In this document: piece after piece, positions 8,712 to 16,709 of the stretch | Position numbering within the stretch: the stretch's first letter is position 1 | Layout of the letters: each line of letters begins with the position of its first letter | NCBI GenBank assembly: GCA_021808195.1 | Contig: JAKBCE010000004.1 | Span: 1-64,000 of the forward strand | Origin: Pseudomonadota bacterium | Lineage (GTDB): Bacteria > Pseudomonadota > Gammaproteobacteria > Steroidobacterales > Steroidobacteraceae | Length of the DNA: 64,000 nt | Direction: 5' to 3' | Made by a program: the position numbers and the translations under genes | Notes under the pieces: model-generated | Seen by the model: the letters and a program-made list of their open reading frames with translations, nothing else | Databases searched by the model: none | What the model was told of the DNA's origin: nothing

Positions 8712-9632
8712 TTATGCCACCGCCGCGAGTCCGCAACGGGCGATGCGTTCGGCAACGCCGTCACATAGCGCTGCGATCGCAAGCTGACGCGCACTGGTTT
8801 TGCGCCATACAGCCCCCACGCGGCGGAATGGAACGGGCTTGATGAACGGCAAGACCCTCACTCCGCGCGCATTGCCATAGGCGCCCTCTGTGGCCAACTG
8901 CGGCAGCAATGTGATGCCGGCGCCGGTGGCAACCATCTGCCGCAGCGTCTCGAGGCTGGTGGCACGGAAATCCTGCCGCTCGGCGAGTCCGACCCGGCTG
9001 CAGACCGCGAGTGCCTGATCGCGCAGACAATGCCCCTCCTCGAGCAACAACAGCGACTGCCCCTCGAGCTCGCCCACCTGCACCCGTTCCCGCTTGGCCA
9101 GTGGATGGCGCTCGGGCACCAACAGGTTGAATGGCTCGGTATACAGCTCGCGCGCCTCGAGACCGTCCAGATCCACCGGCAAGGCGAGAATCCCGACGTC
9201 CAACTCGCCGGCTTTGAGTTTCTCGATCATCGGCGCGGTCTGGTATTCGTGCAGGTGCAACTCCAGCCGCGGCAACGAGCGCTGCAGCGGCCGAGCAATG
9301 TGCGGCAGCAGATACGGTCCGATGGTCGGCAGCAGCGCCAAGCGCAGCGTGCCGGCGAGCGGATCGCGGTGGGAGCGCGCCAGCGTGGCGACCTCCGCGC
9401 ACGCCTCGAGGATCCGCCGGGCACGGCCGACGATCTGCTCGCCGGCCTCGGTGAGCGCGACATTGTTCGGCTGCCGCTCGATGAGTTGCACGCCGAGGGA
9501 TTGCTCGAGCTTCTTCAGCTGTGCCGAGAGCGTCGGCTGGCTGACAAAGCAGCGTTCGGCGGCCCGACCGAAGTGCCGCAGATCGGCCACCGCCACCAGG
9601 TAGCGCAGATCTTTCAGTTTGATGTCGGTCAT
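8712..9632 (-). CDS. oxyR: Hydrogen-peroxide sensor/regulator OxyR
   Basis: A 306-residue LysR-type regulator, matching OxyR's usual 305. An N-terminal winged helix-turn-helix (residues 1-65, FVSQPTLSAQLKKLE) is followed by a substrate-like regulatory domain. The redox pair is visible as C202 in EEGHCLRDQ and C211 in LAVCSRVG, nine residues apart as in E. coli (C199/C208). Oxidation to a disulfide switches DNA binding. The frame is open to 9659, but MTDIKLKDLRYL at 9632 matches the family N-terminus. It is divergent from ahpC, its classical target. Confidence 0.93.
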   Translation of the reverse strand: MTDIKLKDLRYLVAVADLRHFGRAAERCFVSQPTLSAQLKKLEQSLGVQLIERQPNNVALTEAGEQIVGRARRILEACAEVATLARSHRDPLAGTLRLALLPTIGPYLLPHIARPLQRSLPRLELHLHEYQTAPMIEKLKAGELDVGILALPVDLDGLEARELYTEPFNLLVPERHPLAKRERVQVGELEGQSLLLLEEGHCLRDQALAVCSRVGLAERQDFRATSLETLRQMVATGAGITLLPQLATEGAYGNARGVRVLPFIKPVPFRRVGAVWRKTSARQLAIAALCDGVAERIARCGLAAVA

Positions 9633-9659
9633 GGTGTCCGCCCTCGTTGCGACCGTCAA

Positions 9660-9778
9660 TATACTGCCTCTATTGACATCATAAAATCAATCGATTGGCT
9701 CAATTGAGCCCGGATCCGCAACATGTGCCATCCCCACCGGGGAATCGATCCCACCCCACGTATTGAGGAGTCCACGAC
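9660..9778. promoter_or_regulatory. oxyR-ahpC divergent promoter region
   Basis: This 119-bp gap is the only A/T-rich stretch nearby. ATTG occurs at 9672 and again at 9694, exactly 22 bp apart, and CAAT occurs at 9688 and 9701. That gives an extended dyad (ATTGA...TCAATCGATTGGCTCAAT). OxyR tetramers contact four tetranucleotides of ATAG/CTAT type spaced by 11 bp. The match is only partial, so the OxyR operator call is inference from position plus periodicity. Confidence 0.45.
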
Positions 9779-10318
9779 ATGTTATCGATTGGCCAGCGCT
9801 TTCCCGCCTTCTCTCTCACCGGCGTCGTCTCGAACGAGATCAATGGCGCCTTTCAGAGCTTCACCGAACGGAGCTTCCCGGACAAATGGCGGGTGGTGTT
9901 CTTCTGGCCGAAGGACTTCACCTTCGTCTGCCCGACGGAAATTGCCGCCTTCGGCCAGCTCGATGCCGCCTTCAAGGAGCGTGATGCGCAGCTGCTCGGC
10001 GTGAGTATCGACAGCGAATTCGTGCACCTCGCCTGGCGCAAGGACAAGCAGGAACTGCGCGATCTGCCCTTTCCCATGCTCTCGGACATCAAGCGCGAGC
10101 TGTCAGGGCAGCTCGGCATCCTGGATGCCGAGGCGGGCGTGGCACAGCGAGCGACCTTCATCGTCGATCCGCAGGGCGTGATCCGCTTCGTGTACGTCAC
10201 GGATCTGAACGTCGGGCGCAGTCCGGAGGAAGTCCTGCGCGTACTCGATGCGCTGCAGACCGACGAGCTGTGTCCGTGCAACTGGCAGCACGGCGATGCG
10301 ACGCTCAAGGCCGCATGA
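9779..10318 (+). CDS. ahpC: Alkyl hydroperoxide reductase AhpC
   Basis: A 179-residue 2-Cys peroxiredoxin. Peroxidatic C51 lies in FTFVCPTE, and the C-terminal ELCPCNW carries two cysteines (C165 and C167). This arrangement is typical of the AhpC type that is reduced by AhpD rather than AhpF. It reduces H2O2, organic hydroperoxides and peroxynitrite in the cytoplasm. The start has a strong GAGGAG site. ahpD follows 19 bases downstream, making a two-gene unit divergent from oxyR. Confidence 0.94.
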   Translation: MLSIGQRFPAFSLTGVVSNEINGAFQSFTERSFPDKWRVVFFWPKDFTFVCPTEIAAFGQLDAAFKERDAQLLGVSIDSEFVHLAWRKDKQELRDLPFPMLSDIKRELSGQLGILDAEAGVAQRATFIVDPQGVIRFVYVTDLNVGRSPEEVLRVLDALQTDELCPCNWQHGDATLKAA

Positions 10319-10337
10319 GGCCCCCAGGGAGACTCAC

Positions 10338-10904
10338 ATGAATACACTCGATGCGATCCGCGCTGCCTTGCCCGATTACGCACGTGATCTGAAGCTCAAT
10401 CTCGCCAGCGTGCTCAGCCCAGCCGGGGCTCCCGGTCTGAGCGAGACGCAGCGCTGGGCAGTTGCGCTGGCAGCGGCTGCGGCGTCACGCAATCCGCGCC
10501 TCAGCGCGGCGTTCGATGGCCTGGTGGCCGAGTATCTGGATGGTGCATATCGGCAGGCGGCGCATGCAGCCGCTGCGGTCATGGGCATGAACAATGTCTA
10601 CTACCGCTTCACGCATCTGGTCGAGGACAGCGAGTACGCCACCCTGCCGGCGCGGCTGCGCATGAGCGTGATCGGCAGCCCGGGCATCCCGCAGCTGGAC
10701 TTCGAGCTGCTGTCGCTCGCAGTCTCGGCGATCAACGGGTGCGGCACGTGCATCGTCGCCCACGAGCGCCAGTTGCGCAATCAGGGGCTCGGGCGCGAAG
10801 CGGTGCAGAGCGCTGTGCGCATCGCAGCCACGGTACATGCTGTGGCGCGGGTGCTGGAGAATGCGCAGTTCAACGATGCCGAGCGGCCTGCACGGGCCGC
10901 CTGA
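10338..10904 (+). CDS. ahpD: Alkyl hydroperoxide reductase AhpD
   Basis: A 188-residue all-helical carboxymuconolactone-decarboxylase-fold protein. The thioredoxin-like pair is C135 and C138 in GCGTCIVAHE with the proton-relay H142. It passes electrons (in mycobacteria from dihydrolipoamide via a lipoyl protein) to AhpC. The ATG at 10338 has GGGAGA upstream. An earlier in-frame ATG at 10248 would overlap ahpC by 71 bases and is rejected. Confidence 0.93.
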   Translation: MNTLDAIRAALPDYARDLKLNLASVLSPAGAPGLSETQRWAVALAAAAASRNPRLSAAFDGLVAEYLDGAYRQAAHAAAAVMGMNNVYYRFTHLVEDSEYATLPARLRMSVIGSPGIPQLDFELLSLAVSAINGCGTCIVAHERQLRNQGLGREAVQSAVRIAATVHAVARVLENAQFNDAERPARAA

Positions 10905-10907
10905 GAG

Positions 10908-10947
10908 GGCCTCCGCCTCCCCCCGGCCCGCGGCGGGAGGCGGAGCC
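10908..10947. terminator. GC-rich hairpin between convergent genes
   Basis: CTCCGCCTCCC (10911-10921) pairs perfectly with GGGAGGCGGAG (10935-10945) between the ends of ahpD and the methyltransferase gene. There is no U-tract on either side, so termination strength is uncertain. The position suggests a bidirectional terminator or mRNA 3'-end barrier. Confidence 0.5.
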
Positions 10948-10949
10948 GG

Positions 10950-11516
10950 TCAGAAGAGGAACGGAATCAACATCCGGGTGCGCGCCTTATAGGCCGGATA
11001 CGCCGCCGGAAACTGCTCGCTCATCATGCGCTCCTCGGTAATTGCGCTGTATAGGAAGTACACAAAGAACAGCCCGAGCGCCCAGAGCCACGCGAACGCC
11101 ACCGCCAGCGCCGACCCCAACATCGCGAGCAGAATGCCCGTATAGATCGGATGCCGAACGTGTGCGTAGGGCCCGGAGGTCACCAGTTCGTGTCCCTCGC
11201 GCAACGACATTGGCATACCCCAATTGCGCCCGAGATAAATCCGCGCCCAGACGGCAAATCCCAGACCAAGAATACACAACAGCGCGCCAACCCACTGCCA
11301 GGACCGCGGCGCGGCCTGCACCGTGTCGCCGCCGGGCCCGAAGCGCAAATTGGCCGCGACCAGGACGGCAACGATCGCGAGGCGCACGACCCACGTCGCC
11401 CAGGAGGGATGTTTGCGGGCTCGCTTGGTGAACAGCGCCGCGCTGAACCAGGTCGCCGCGAACGCAAGCCAGAGCAAGGCGATCAGATGCGCCGGAGCGA
11501 ACACGTGCCGCCTCAA
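10950..11516 (-). CDS. Isoprenylcysteine methyltransferase (ICMT/PEMT)-family membrane protein
   Basis: 188 residues with about five hydrophobic segments. The C-terminal family signature is complete: LVTSGPYAHVRHPIYTG followed by EERMMSEQFPAAYPAYKARTRMLIP. In this family these residues bind S-adenosylmethionine, and bacterial members methylate unknown, possibly lipid, substrates. The start is a TTG (11514-11516) embedded in TTGA with the yajQ stop, a 4-base overlap that indicates translational coupling with yajQ. Confidence 0.8.
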   Translation of the reverse strand: MRRHVFAPAHLIALLWLAFAATWFSAALFTKRARKHPSWATWVVRLAIVAVLVAANLRFGPGGDTVQAAPRSWQWVGALLCILGLGFAVWARIYLGRNWGMPMSLREGHELVTSGPYAHVRHPIYTGILLAMLGSALAVAFAWLWALGLFFVYFLYSAITEERMMSEQFPAAYPAYKARTRMLIPFLF

Positions 11517-11995
11517 TCGCGAAAGTTGTTGAACTGCAGCGGCATCGACACCTTCGCGCCGCGCAGCAACTGGATGGCCGCCTGCAGATCGTCGCGCTGC
11601 TTGCCGGTGACTCGCACCTTCTCACCCTGGATGCTGCCCTGGACCTTGAGCTTGGAGTCCTTCAGCAGCCGGGTGACCTGTTTGCCGGTCTCGGCATCGA
11701 TGCCCTGCTTCAGCAGCACTTCCTGGCGCGCCGCCGCGAGGTTGATCTGGGGGTCCTTCACGTCGAGACAGGTGAGATCGATCCCGCGCTTGCCGAGCCG
11801 CAGCTTGAGGATGTCCAGCATCTGCTTCAGCTGGAAGTCGACCTGCGCATGCAGCGTGACGGTAAAGGCCTCGAGCTCGAAGCGCGCGCCGGTGTCCTTG
11901 AAGTCGAAGCGCTGCGCGATCTCGCGGTTGGCCTGATCGACGGCATTGGCGATCTCATGGGCGTTGAGCTCGGAAACCACATCGAAAGACGGCAT
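11513..11995 (-). CDS. yajQ: YajQ-family c-di-GMP/nucleotide-binding protein
   Basis: 160 residues, the standard YajQ length (about 161-163). It starts MPSFDVVSELN and contains the characteristic AQRFDFKDTGARFEL and the C-terminal MPLQFNNFRD. In Xanthomonas a member of this family binds c-di-GMP and acts with a transcription factor. In other bacteria the role is less clear (RNA or nucleotide binding). The ATG at 11995 is preferred over an upstream in-frame start. It is divergent from the trp leader, so the 70-bp gap 11996-12065 holds both promoters. Confidence 0.92.
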   Translation of the reverse strand: MPSFDVVSELNAHEIANAVDQANREIAQRFDFKDTGARFELEAFTVTLHAQVDFQLKQMLDILKLRLGKRGIDLTCLDVKDPQINLAAARQEVLLKQGIDAETGKQVTRLLKDSKLKVQGSIQGEKVRVTGKQRDDLQAAIQLLRGAKVSMPLQFNNFRD

Positions 11996-12029
11996 GGCGA
12001 GTGACCCGCGCGAGGAAAGGCGGCGGGTA

Positions 12030-12059
12030 TTGTATCGCGTGCAGTGGTGGTGATACGCT
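12030..12059 (+). promoter_or_regulatory. Likely trp operon promoter
   Basis: TTGTAT (12030-12035) and an extended TGA-TACGCT (-10 at 12054-12059) are spaced by 18 bp. Transcription would start near 12065-12067, at or next to the leader-peptide ATG, so the leader mRNA may be leaderless. The match is moderate and rests partly on position. Confidence 0.4.
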
Positions 12060-12065
12060 CGCAAC

Positions 12066-12140
12066 ATGCTTCAGCTGCACCCGACCAACCGGCATTGGTG
12101 GTGGCGCACTCCTCATCCGGAGTGGGCCTTGGGCTGCTGA
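12066..12140 (+). CDS. trpL: trp operon leader peptide
   Basis: A 24-codon ORF, ATG at 12066 to TGA at 12138-12140. It contains three consecutive Trp codons (12096-12104) and a fourth Trp at codon 20. Trp is otherwise a rare residue, and this cluster lies just before mutually exclusive RNA hairpins and then trpE. The peptide's function is to make the ribosome a sensor of charged tRNA-Trp. No separate ribosome-binding site is evident, consistent with a leaderless message. Confidence 0.88.
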   Translation: MLQLHPTNRHWWWRTPHPEWALGC

Positions 12141-12211
12141 ATTTTCCGTACACGACGACGGCCAAAGAACAGCCAAACCCATTCCGGACGTGCGCCGGGA
12201 TGGGTTTTTTT
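12107..12211 (+). promoter_or_regulatory. trp attenuator (pause hairpin, antiterminator, terminator)
   Basis: Segment 1 CACTCC (12107-12112) pairs with GGAGTG (12119-12124). Segment 2 CCGGAGTGGG (12117-12126) can instead pair over 10 bp with segment 3 CCCATTCCGG (12178-12187). Segment 3 can also pair with segment 4 CCGGGATGGG (12195-12204), extended by AAA/TTT and followed by seven T's (12205-12211). A ribosome stalled on the Trp codons would cover segment 1, free segment 2 and form the antiterminator. Fluent translation favours the terminator. All pairings are read directly from the sequence. Confidence 0.9.
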
Positions 12212-12236
12212 ATGCCTGCAGGTTCGGGAGAACGCG

Positions 12237-13622
12237 TTGAAGCAGCCATTTGACATACCAGGGGATCTCGACACGCCGGTGTCGGCATTCATGAAGCTCG
12301 CCGCATTCGCGCCGCACTTTCTGCTTGAGAGTGTCGAGGGCGGGGAGCGCCTCGGACGGTATTCTTTCATTGGCTTCGGCGAGGCGCTGCACGTGCGCCT
12401 CGGGCGCGACGCCTTCGAGATCGGCAGCGAGCGGCGCCCGGTGCCGCGCAGCGGCGCGGAACTGCTCGATGGACTGCGCGCGGCGCTCGCACGCACCCCG
12501 ACCCCAGGGCCGCAGATTGCGGGGGTACCACTCGCCGGCGGTCTTGTCGGATATGCCGCGTACGACGTCGTTCGCTTCTTCGAGCGCCTACCGGTGCCGG
12601 CCGGCAAACAGCCCGAGGTGCCGGCACTGCATTACGTTGCGCCGCGCTCGCTGCTGGTATTCGATCATCTGACGCGGGGAATTGCGCTGCTGCATGCCGG
12701 CAGCGCGGACGACCGTCAACGGCTGCGCCGGGAGATCATCCAGGCGCTGCGCGGGGCGCTGCCGACGCACGGCCGGCGCGGCCAGTGCAGCCCGGCCACC
12801 GCCTCGAGCAGCCGCGCGCAGTACGTGACCGGCGTCAAGCGGGTCAAGGAGCACATTGCCGCCGGCGATGTATACCAACTCGTGCTCTCGTCCCGCTTCG
12901 CGGGGCGGCACGACCTGGACCCCTTTCAGGCCTACCGCGCGTTGCGACTGATCAATCCCTCACCCTACATGTATTACTGCGCGCTCGGCGATGTGACCGT
13001 GGTGGGCTCCTCCCCCGAGGCGCTGGTGCGGCTGAAGGACGGCACGGCCCAGCTGCGCCCGATTGCCGGCACCCGGCCGCGCTCGGACGATGCGGCGATC
13101 GATCGCGCGCGCGAAGCGGAGCTGCGCGCGGACCCGAAGGAAAACGCCGAGCACGTCATGCTGGTCGATCTGGCGCGGAATGATCTCGGCCGCGTGGCGC
13201 GCGCCGGCAGCGTCGCGGTCGATCCGTACCGCTCGATCGAGCGCTACAGTCACGTGATGCACATCGTGAGCGGCGTCAACGGCCAGCTCGCCCCGGGCGC
13301 CGATGCGTTCGACCTGTTTGCCGCGGCGTTTCCTGCCGGCACCCTGGTCGGGGCCCCGAAGGTGCGGGCGATGCAGATCATCGATGAACTCGAGCCGGTC
13401 AGCCGCGGCCTGTACGGTGGCACCGTCGGTTACTTCGGTGCGCGCGGCGACATGGATCACGCCATCACCATTCGCACGCTGGTGTTCAGCGGCGACGAAT
13501 ACAGTTATCAAGCGGGCGCCGGCATCGTCGCCGACAGCGTGCCGGAGTCCGAGCACGATGAGGTGTTGGCCAAGAGCGGAGCGATGGCGCGCGCGCTCGA
13601 GATGGCGCAGGAGGGTTTCTAA
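12237..13622 (+). CDS. trpE: Anthranilate synthase component I
   Basis: 461 residues. Converts chorismate and ammonia (from TrpG glutaminase) to anthranilate, the first committed step of tryptophan synthesis. The feedback-binding motif LLES is present near residue 29, followed by [12 protein letters not shown]. The C-terminal chorismate-utilising domain contains the typical [18 protein letters not shown], and [15 protein letters not shown] blocks. The start is a TTG at 12237 with GGGAGA upstream. The N-terminus is shorter than the E. coli protein. It overlaps trpG by one base (TAATG). Confidence 0.94.
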   Translation: MKQPFDIPGDLDTPVSAFMKLAAFAPHFLLESVEGGERLGRYSFIGFGEALHVRLGRDAFEIGSERRPVPRSGAELLDGLRAALARTPTPGPQIAGVPLAGGLVGYAAYDVVRFFERLPVPAGKQPEVPALHYVAPRSLLVFDHLTRGIALLHAGSADDRQRLRREIIQALRGALPTHGRRGQCSPATASSSRAQYVTGVKRVKEHIAAGDVYQLVLSSRFAGRHDLDPFQAYRALRLINPSPYMYYCALGDVTVVGSSPEALVRLKDGTAQLRPIAGTRPRSDDAAIDRAREAELRADPKENAEHVMLVDLARNDLGRVARAGSVAVDPYRSIERYSHVMHIVSGVNGQLAPGADAFDLFAAAFPAGTLVGAPKVRAMQIIDELEPVSRGLYGGTVGYFGARGDMDHAITIRTLVFSGDEYSYQAGAGIVADSVPESEHDEVLAKSGAMARALEMAQEGF

Positions 13623-14233
13623 TGGTCCGGCTGCTGCTGATCGACAACTACGACTCCTTCACCTACAACCTGGTGCAGGCGTTCCTCGTGCTCGGCGCGG
13701 ACGTGCGCGTGTTCCGCAACGATGCGATTGACGTAGCCGCCGCCACAGCGCTCGCGCCGACGCATCTGTGCATCTCGCCCGGACCGGGTACCCCCTATGA
13801 GGCAGGCGTGTCGATGGACATGATCCGCGCTTTCGCGGGACGAATCCCGGTGCTCGGCGTGTGTCTCGGCCATCAGTCGATCGTGGAGGTGTTCGGCGGC
13901 AAGGTGGTGCGCGCCGGGCGGCTGATGCACGGGAAGACCTCCGCCATCCGCCACGACGGACTCGGCGTGTTCTGCGGGTTGCCGGCAACGTGCGAGGTCG
14001 GACGCTACCACTCGTTGATCGCAGCCCCCGAAAAGCTGCCCACCGAGCTCACCGTGAGTGCCCGCACCGAGGAAGGGGAAATCATGGGCGTGCGCCACGC
14101 GGCCTTGCAGGTCGAGGGTGTGCAGTTTCATCCGGAGAGCATCCTCACGCCGGACGGCCCGCAACTGCTCGGCAATTTCCTCGCGCAACACAGCGGCATG
14201 CGCACCGGAGCGGCGGATGTCACAGGCGCGTGA
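13622..14233 (+). CDS. trpG: Anthranilate synthase component II (glutamine amidotransferase)
   Basis: 203 residues, class I glutamine amidotransferase. The nucleophile Cys is in GVCLGHQ and the His/Glu pair in [18 protein letters not shown] forms the glutaminase oxyanion region. It supplies ammonia to TrpE. It is free-standing, not fused to TrpD. It could also serve aminodeoxychorismate synthase, as in some bacteria, but operon position favours tryptophan. Its end overlaps trpD by 17 bases. Confidence 0.94.
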   Translation: MVRLLLIDNYDSFTYNLVQAFLVLGADVRVFRNDAIDVAAATALAPTHLCISPGPGTPYEAGVSMDMIRAFAGRIPVLGVCLGHQSIVEVFGGKVVRAGRLMHGKTSAIRHDGLGVFCGLPATCEVGRYHSLIAAPEKLPTELTVSARTEEGEIMGVRHAALQVEGVQFHPESILTPDGPQLLGNFLAQHSGMRTGAADVTGA

Positions 14234-15248
14234 TCTGCTCGAGCGGCTGCTCGAAGGAGAGAATCTCAGCCAACCCCAGGCCGAGCAGCTGCTCGGCCTG
14301 CTGACGGACGGAACGACGCCTGCGGCGATGATCGGCGCGGTACTCGCTGCCCTGCGCGCCAAGGGGGCCGTGGCCGACGAAGTGCGCGGCTTCGCCGAAG
14401 CGATGCGCCGCCTCGCCCGCCAGCCGGTACTGCCGGCGGCGGTGCGTGCCATCGACATCGTCGGCACCGGTGGCGATCGCTCGGGCAGCCTCAACATCTC
14501 CACCGGTACGGCGCTGCTCACGGCCGCTTGCGGTCTTCAGGTGGTCAAGCACGGCAATCGCTCGGTGTCCAGCCGTGCCGGCAGCGCCGATGTGCTCGAG
14601 GCGCTGGGATTGCCGATGCCTCTCGATGAGAACGCCGCGGGAGTCTGCCTGGCGAGGTGCGGCTTCACGTTCCTGTTTGCGCCGCATTACCACGCCGCGA
14701 CGCAGGCGGTGGCTGCCGCGCGGCGCGCACTCGGGGTGCGCACCGTCTTTAACATTCTCGGACCGCTCACCAACCCGGCGCAGCCACCGCTGCGGCTGAT
14801 CGGCGCATTCAGCCTGCAGGTCGCCGAGTTGATGGCCGAAAGCCTGGCCGGCATGCGGATCGAACGCGCCTTCGTGGTGCATGGGGCCGAAGGCTGGGAC
14901 GAGCCGACACCGGTCGGTCCGTTTACGCTCTTTGACGTACGCCCCGGCGAGGTGCGCAGCGAAGTGCGCCGGCCGGAGGATTACGGGCTGCCGCGGTGTG
15001 CATCGTCGGCCCTGACCGGTGGCGATGCGCAGCACAATGCCGAAGCGCTGCGGGCGGTGCTTTGCGGCGAGGCACGCGGAGCTCACCGGGACTGCCTGTT
15101 GCTCGGTACGGCACTCGCGCTCGAGGTGGCCGGACAGGTCGGCGATCCGCTCGGCGGCGTTGCGCGCGCCGCGGCAGCAATCGATGACGGATCCGCCGCG
15201 CGGGTTTTGCACAGTCTCACCAGCATCAGAGGCTCCCATGGGCAGTGA
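14217..15248 (+). CDS. trpD: Anthranilate phosphoribosyltransferase
   Basis: 343 residues, usual length. Transfers phosphoribose from PRPP to anthranilate. The glycine-rich PRPP motif is [17 protein letters not shown], followed by [22 protein letters not shown] with the substrate loop. The ATG at 14217 gives [11 protein letters not shown] and lies 17 bases inside trpG. An upstream in-frame start at 14058 would duplicate trpG sequence in another frame and is rejected. It overlaps trpC by 11 bases. Confidence 0.94.
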   Translation: MSQARDLLERLLEGENLSQPQAEQLLGLLTDGTTPAAMIGAVLAALRAKGAVADEVRGFAEAMRRLARQPVLPAAVRAIDIVGTGGDRSGSLNISTGTALLTAACGLQVVKHGNRSVSSRAGSADVLEALGLPMPLDENAAGVCLARCGFTFLFAPHYHAATQAVAAARRALGVRTVFNILGPLTNPAQPPLRLIGAFSLQVAELMAESLAGMRIERAFVVHGAEGWDEPTPVGPFTLFDVRPGEVRSEVRRPEDYGLPRCASSALTGGDAQHNAEALRAVLCGEARGAHRDCLLLGTALALEVAGQVGDPLGGVARAAAAIDDGSAARVLHSLTSIRGSHGQ

Positions 15249-16092
15249 TTTCCTCGCCCAGATGGCCGCCTCCAGTCAGGCGCGCGCGCAGGCCGCCCGG
15301 GCTGCATGTTCCGAAGCACGCATGCTGGAGTTGGCACGGGCGCAAGCGCCCGCCCCAGCCCTGCGGCTGCCTCCCGGGGGCTTTGGCTTGATCGCCGAGG
15401 TGAAGTTGCGCTCGCCGGCCGCCGGAGCACTCGGGGACGCTGGCACTGATGTGGCCGGTCGGGTACGCCGCTACGCGGCCGCAGGCGCCGCAGCGGTCTC
15501 CGTTCTGACCGAGCCGGAGCGCTTCGATGGCAGCCTCGAGCACCTGCGGTGCGCGGCGGCCGCCCTTGCACCGCTCGCCGTGCCTGCGATGCGCAAGGAC
15601 TTCCTGGTCGATCCGTATCAGCTCGCCGAGGCCCGGGCTGCCGGCGCCGGCGGCGTGCTGCTCATAGTGCGCATGCTGAGTCAGGACCTCCTGGAGGCCC
15701 TGATCGAGCGGGCCCGGGAGTTGAGTCTGTTCGCCCTGCTCGAGACCTTCGATGCCGAGGACATCGAACGGCTGCAGACCGTGATCGCCCGGGTGGGTAC
15801 CCGGGGATTGTTGGCAGGCGTCAATTGCCGCGATCTGGTGACGCTCGAGGTGGTCCCGAGCCGTCTCGAGACGCTTGCGCCGCGGCTGCCGCGCACACTG
15901 CCCCGAGTGGCCGAAAGCGGCGTTGCAAGCGCCGAGGATGCCCGGCGCATGGGCGCGGCCGGCTACGACCTGGCGTTGGTCGGCAGCGCGCTGATGCGCG
16001 CACCGGATCCCGCAGCGCTCGCCACCGCGATGCAGACTGAAGGTGCGGCCGGGCGTGCGGCCGGCGGTACACGCGGGAACCGCCCGCAATGA
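15238..16092 (+). CDS. trpC: Indole-3-glycerol-phosphate synthase
   Basis: 284 residues, TIM barrel. Ring closure of CdRP to indoleglycerol phosphate. Visible landmarks: IAEVKLRSPAAG (catalytic Lys in place of the common EIKKASPS), VLTEPERFDGS, MRKDFLVDPYQ (catalytic Lys), GVNCRDL and AESGVAS. The EVKLRSP variant and a low-complexity C-terminal tail after residue 260 are slightly unusual. The ATG at 15238 is inside the trpD end. The stop overlaps trpF by ATGA. Confidence 0.92.
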   Translation: MGSDFLAQMAASSQARAQAARAACSEARMLELARAQAPAPALRLPPGGFGLIAEVKLRSPAAGALGDAGTDVAGRVRRYAAAGAAAVSVLTEPERFDGSLEHLRCAAAALAPLAVPAMRKDFLVDPYQLAEARAAGAGGVLLIVRMLSQDLLEALIERARELSLFALLETFDAEDIERLQTVIARVGTRGLLAGVNCRDLVTLEVVPSRLETLAPRLPRTLPRVAESGVASAEDARRMGAAGYDLALVGSALMRAPDPAALATAMQTEGAAGRAAGGTRGNRPQ

Positions 16093-16709
16093 GCCCCCGG
16101 ACCCGCCGCTTGTGGATCAAGATTTGCGGCATGACCACGCCGGAGGCCGTGGCGGCGGCGGTCGCGGCCGGCGCCGACGCCGTCGGCTTCGTGTTCGCAG
16201 AGTCGACGCGCCGCCTCACCGTGGCGCAGGCGTGCCGTCTGGCCGCGCCAGCGCGCGGCAGAGTGTGCTGCGTCGCGGTGACCCGCCACCCCGAACAGAC
16301 GCAGGTTGATGAAATACTGACCGGGTTTCGCCCCGACGTCCTGCAGACCGACGCGAAAGATCTCGAGCAGCTGCAGTTGCCGCAAACGCTCGAGCGATTG
16401 CCGGTGCTGCGCACCTGGCGGGCTGGTGTGCCGCTGCCGGCGCGGCTGCTGTTCGAGGGTGCGGTGAGCGGCGCCGGACGCACCTGTGATTGGGACAGTG
16501 CGGCGCAAGCGGCACGTGCCACGCAACTGGTACTGGCCGGCGGCCTGAATCCGCACAACATTACCGAGGCGGTCGCGGCAGTGCAGCCGTACGGCGTCGA
16601 TGTGTCGAGCGGCGTCGAGGCGCAGCCGGCGGTAAAGGATCCCGAGGCGATCAAACGATTCGTGACCGCGGCGCGCACGGCGCACGCCGCATTGCAGGAG
16701 CCGACATGA
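16089..16709 (+). CDS. trpF: Phosphoribosylanthranilate isomerase
   Basis: 206 residues. Amadori rearrangement of PRA to CdRP. N-terminal WIKICGMTTPE holds the catalytic Cys, ADAVGFVFAESTRR is the family's second signature, and DVSSGVEAQPAVKDP is the phosphate loop. It is a free-standing enzyme, not fused to TrpC. It overlaps both neighbours by 4 bases (ATGA). Confidence 0.93.
   Translation: MSPRTRRLWIKICGMTTPEAVAAAVAAGADAVGFVFAESTRRLTVAQACRLAAPARGRVCCVAVTRHPEQTQVDEILTGFRPDVLQTDAKDLEQLQLPQTLERLPVLRTWRAGVPLPARLLFEGAVSGAGRTCDWDSAAQAARATQLVLAGGLNPHNITEAVAAVQPYGVDVSSGVEAQPAVKDPEAIKRFVTAARTAHAALQEPT

Noticed and set aside
16490..16705. N-terminal extension of trpB
   Set aside because: It would overlap trpF entirely; TrpB motifs and the ATGA overlap place the start at 16706.
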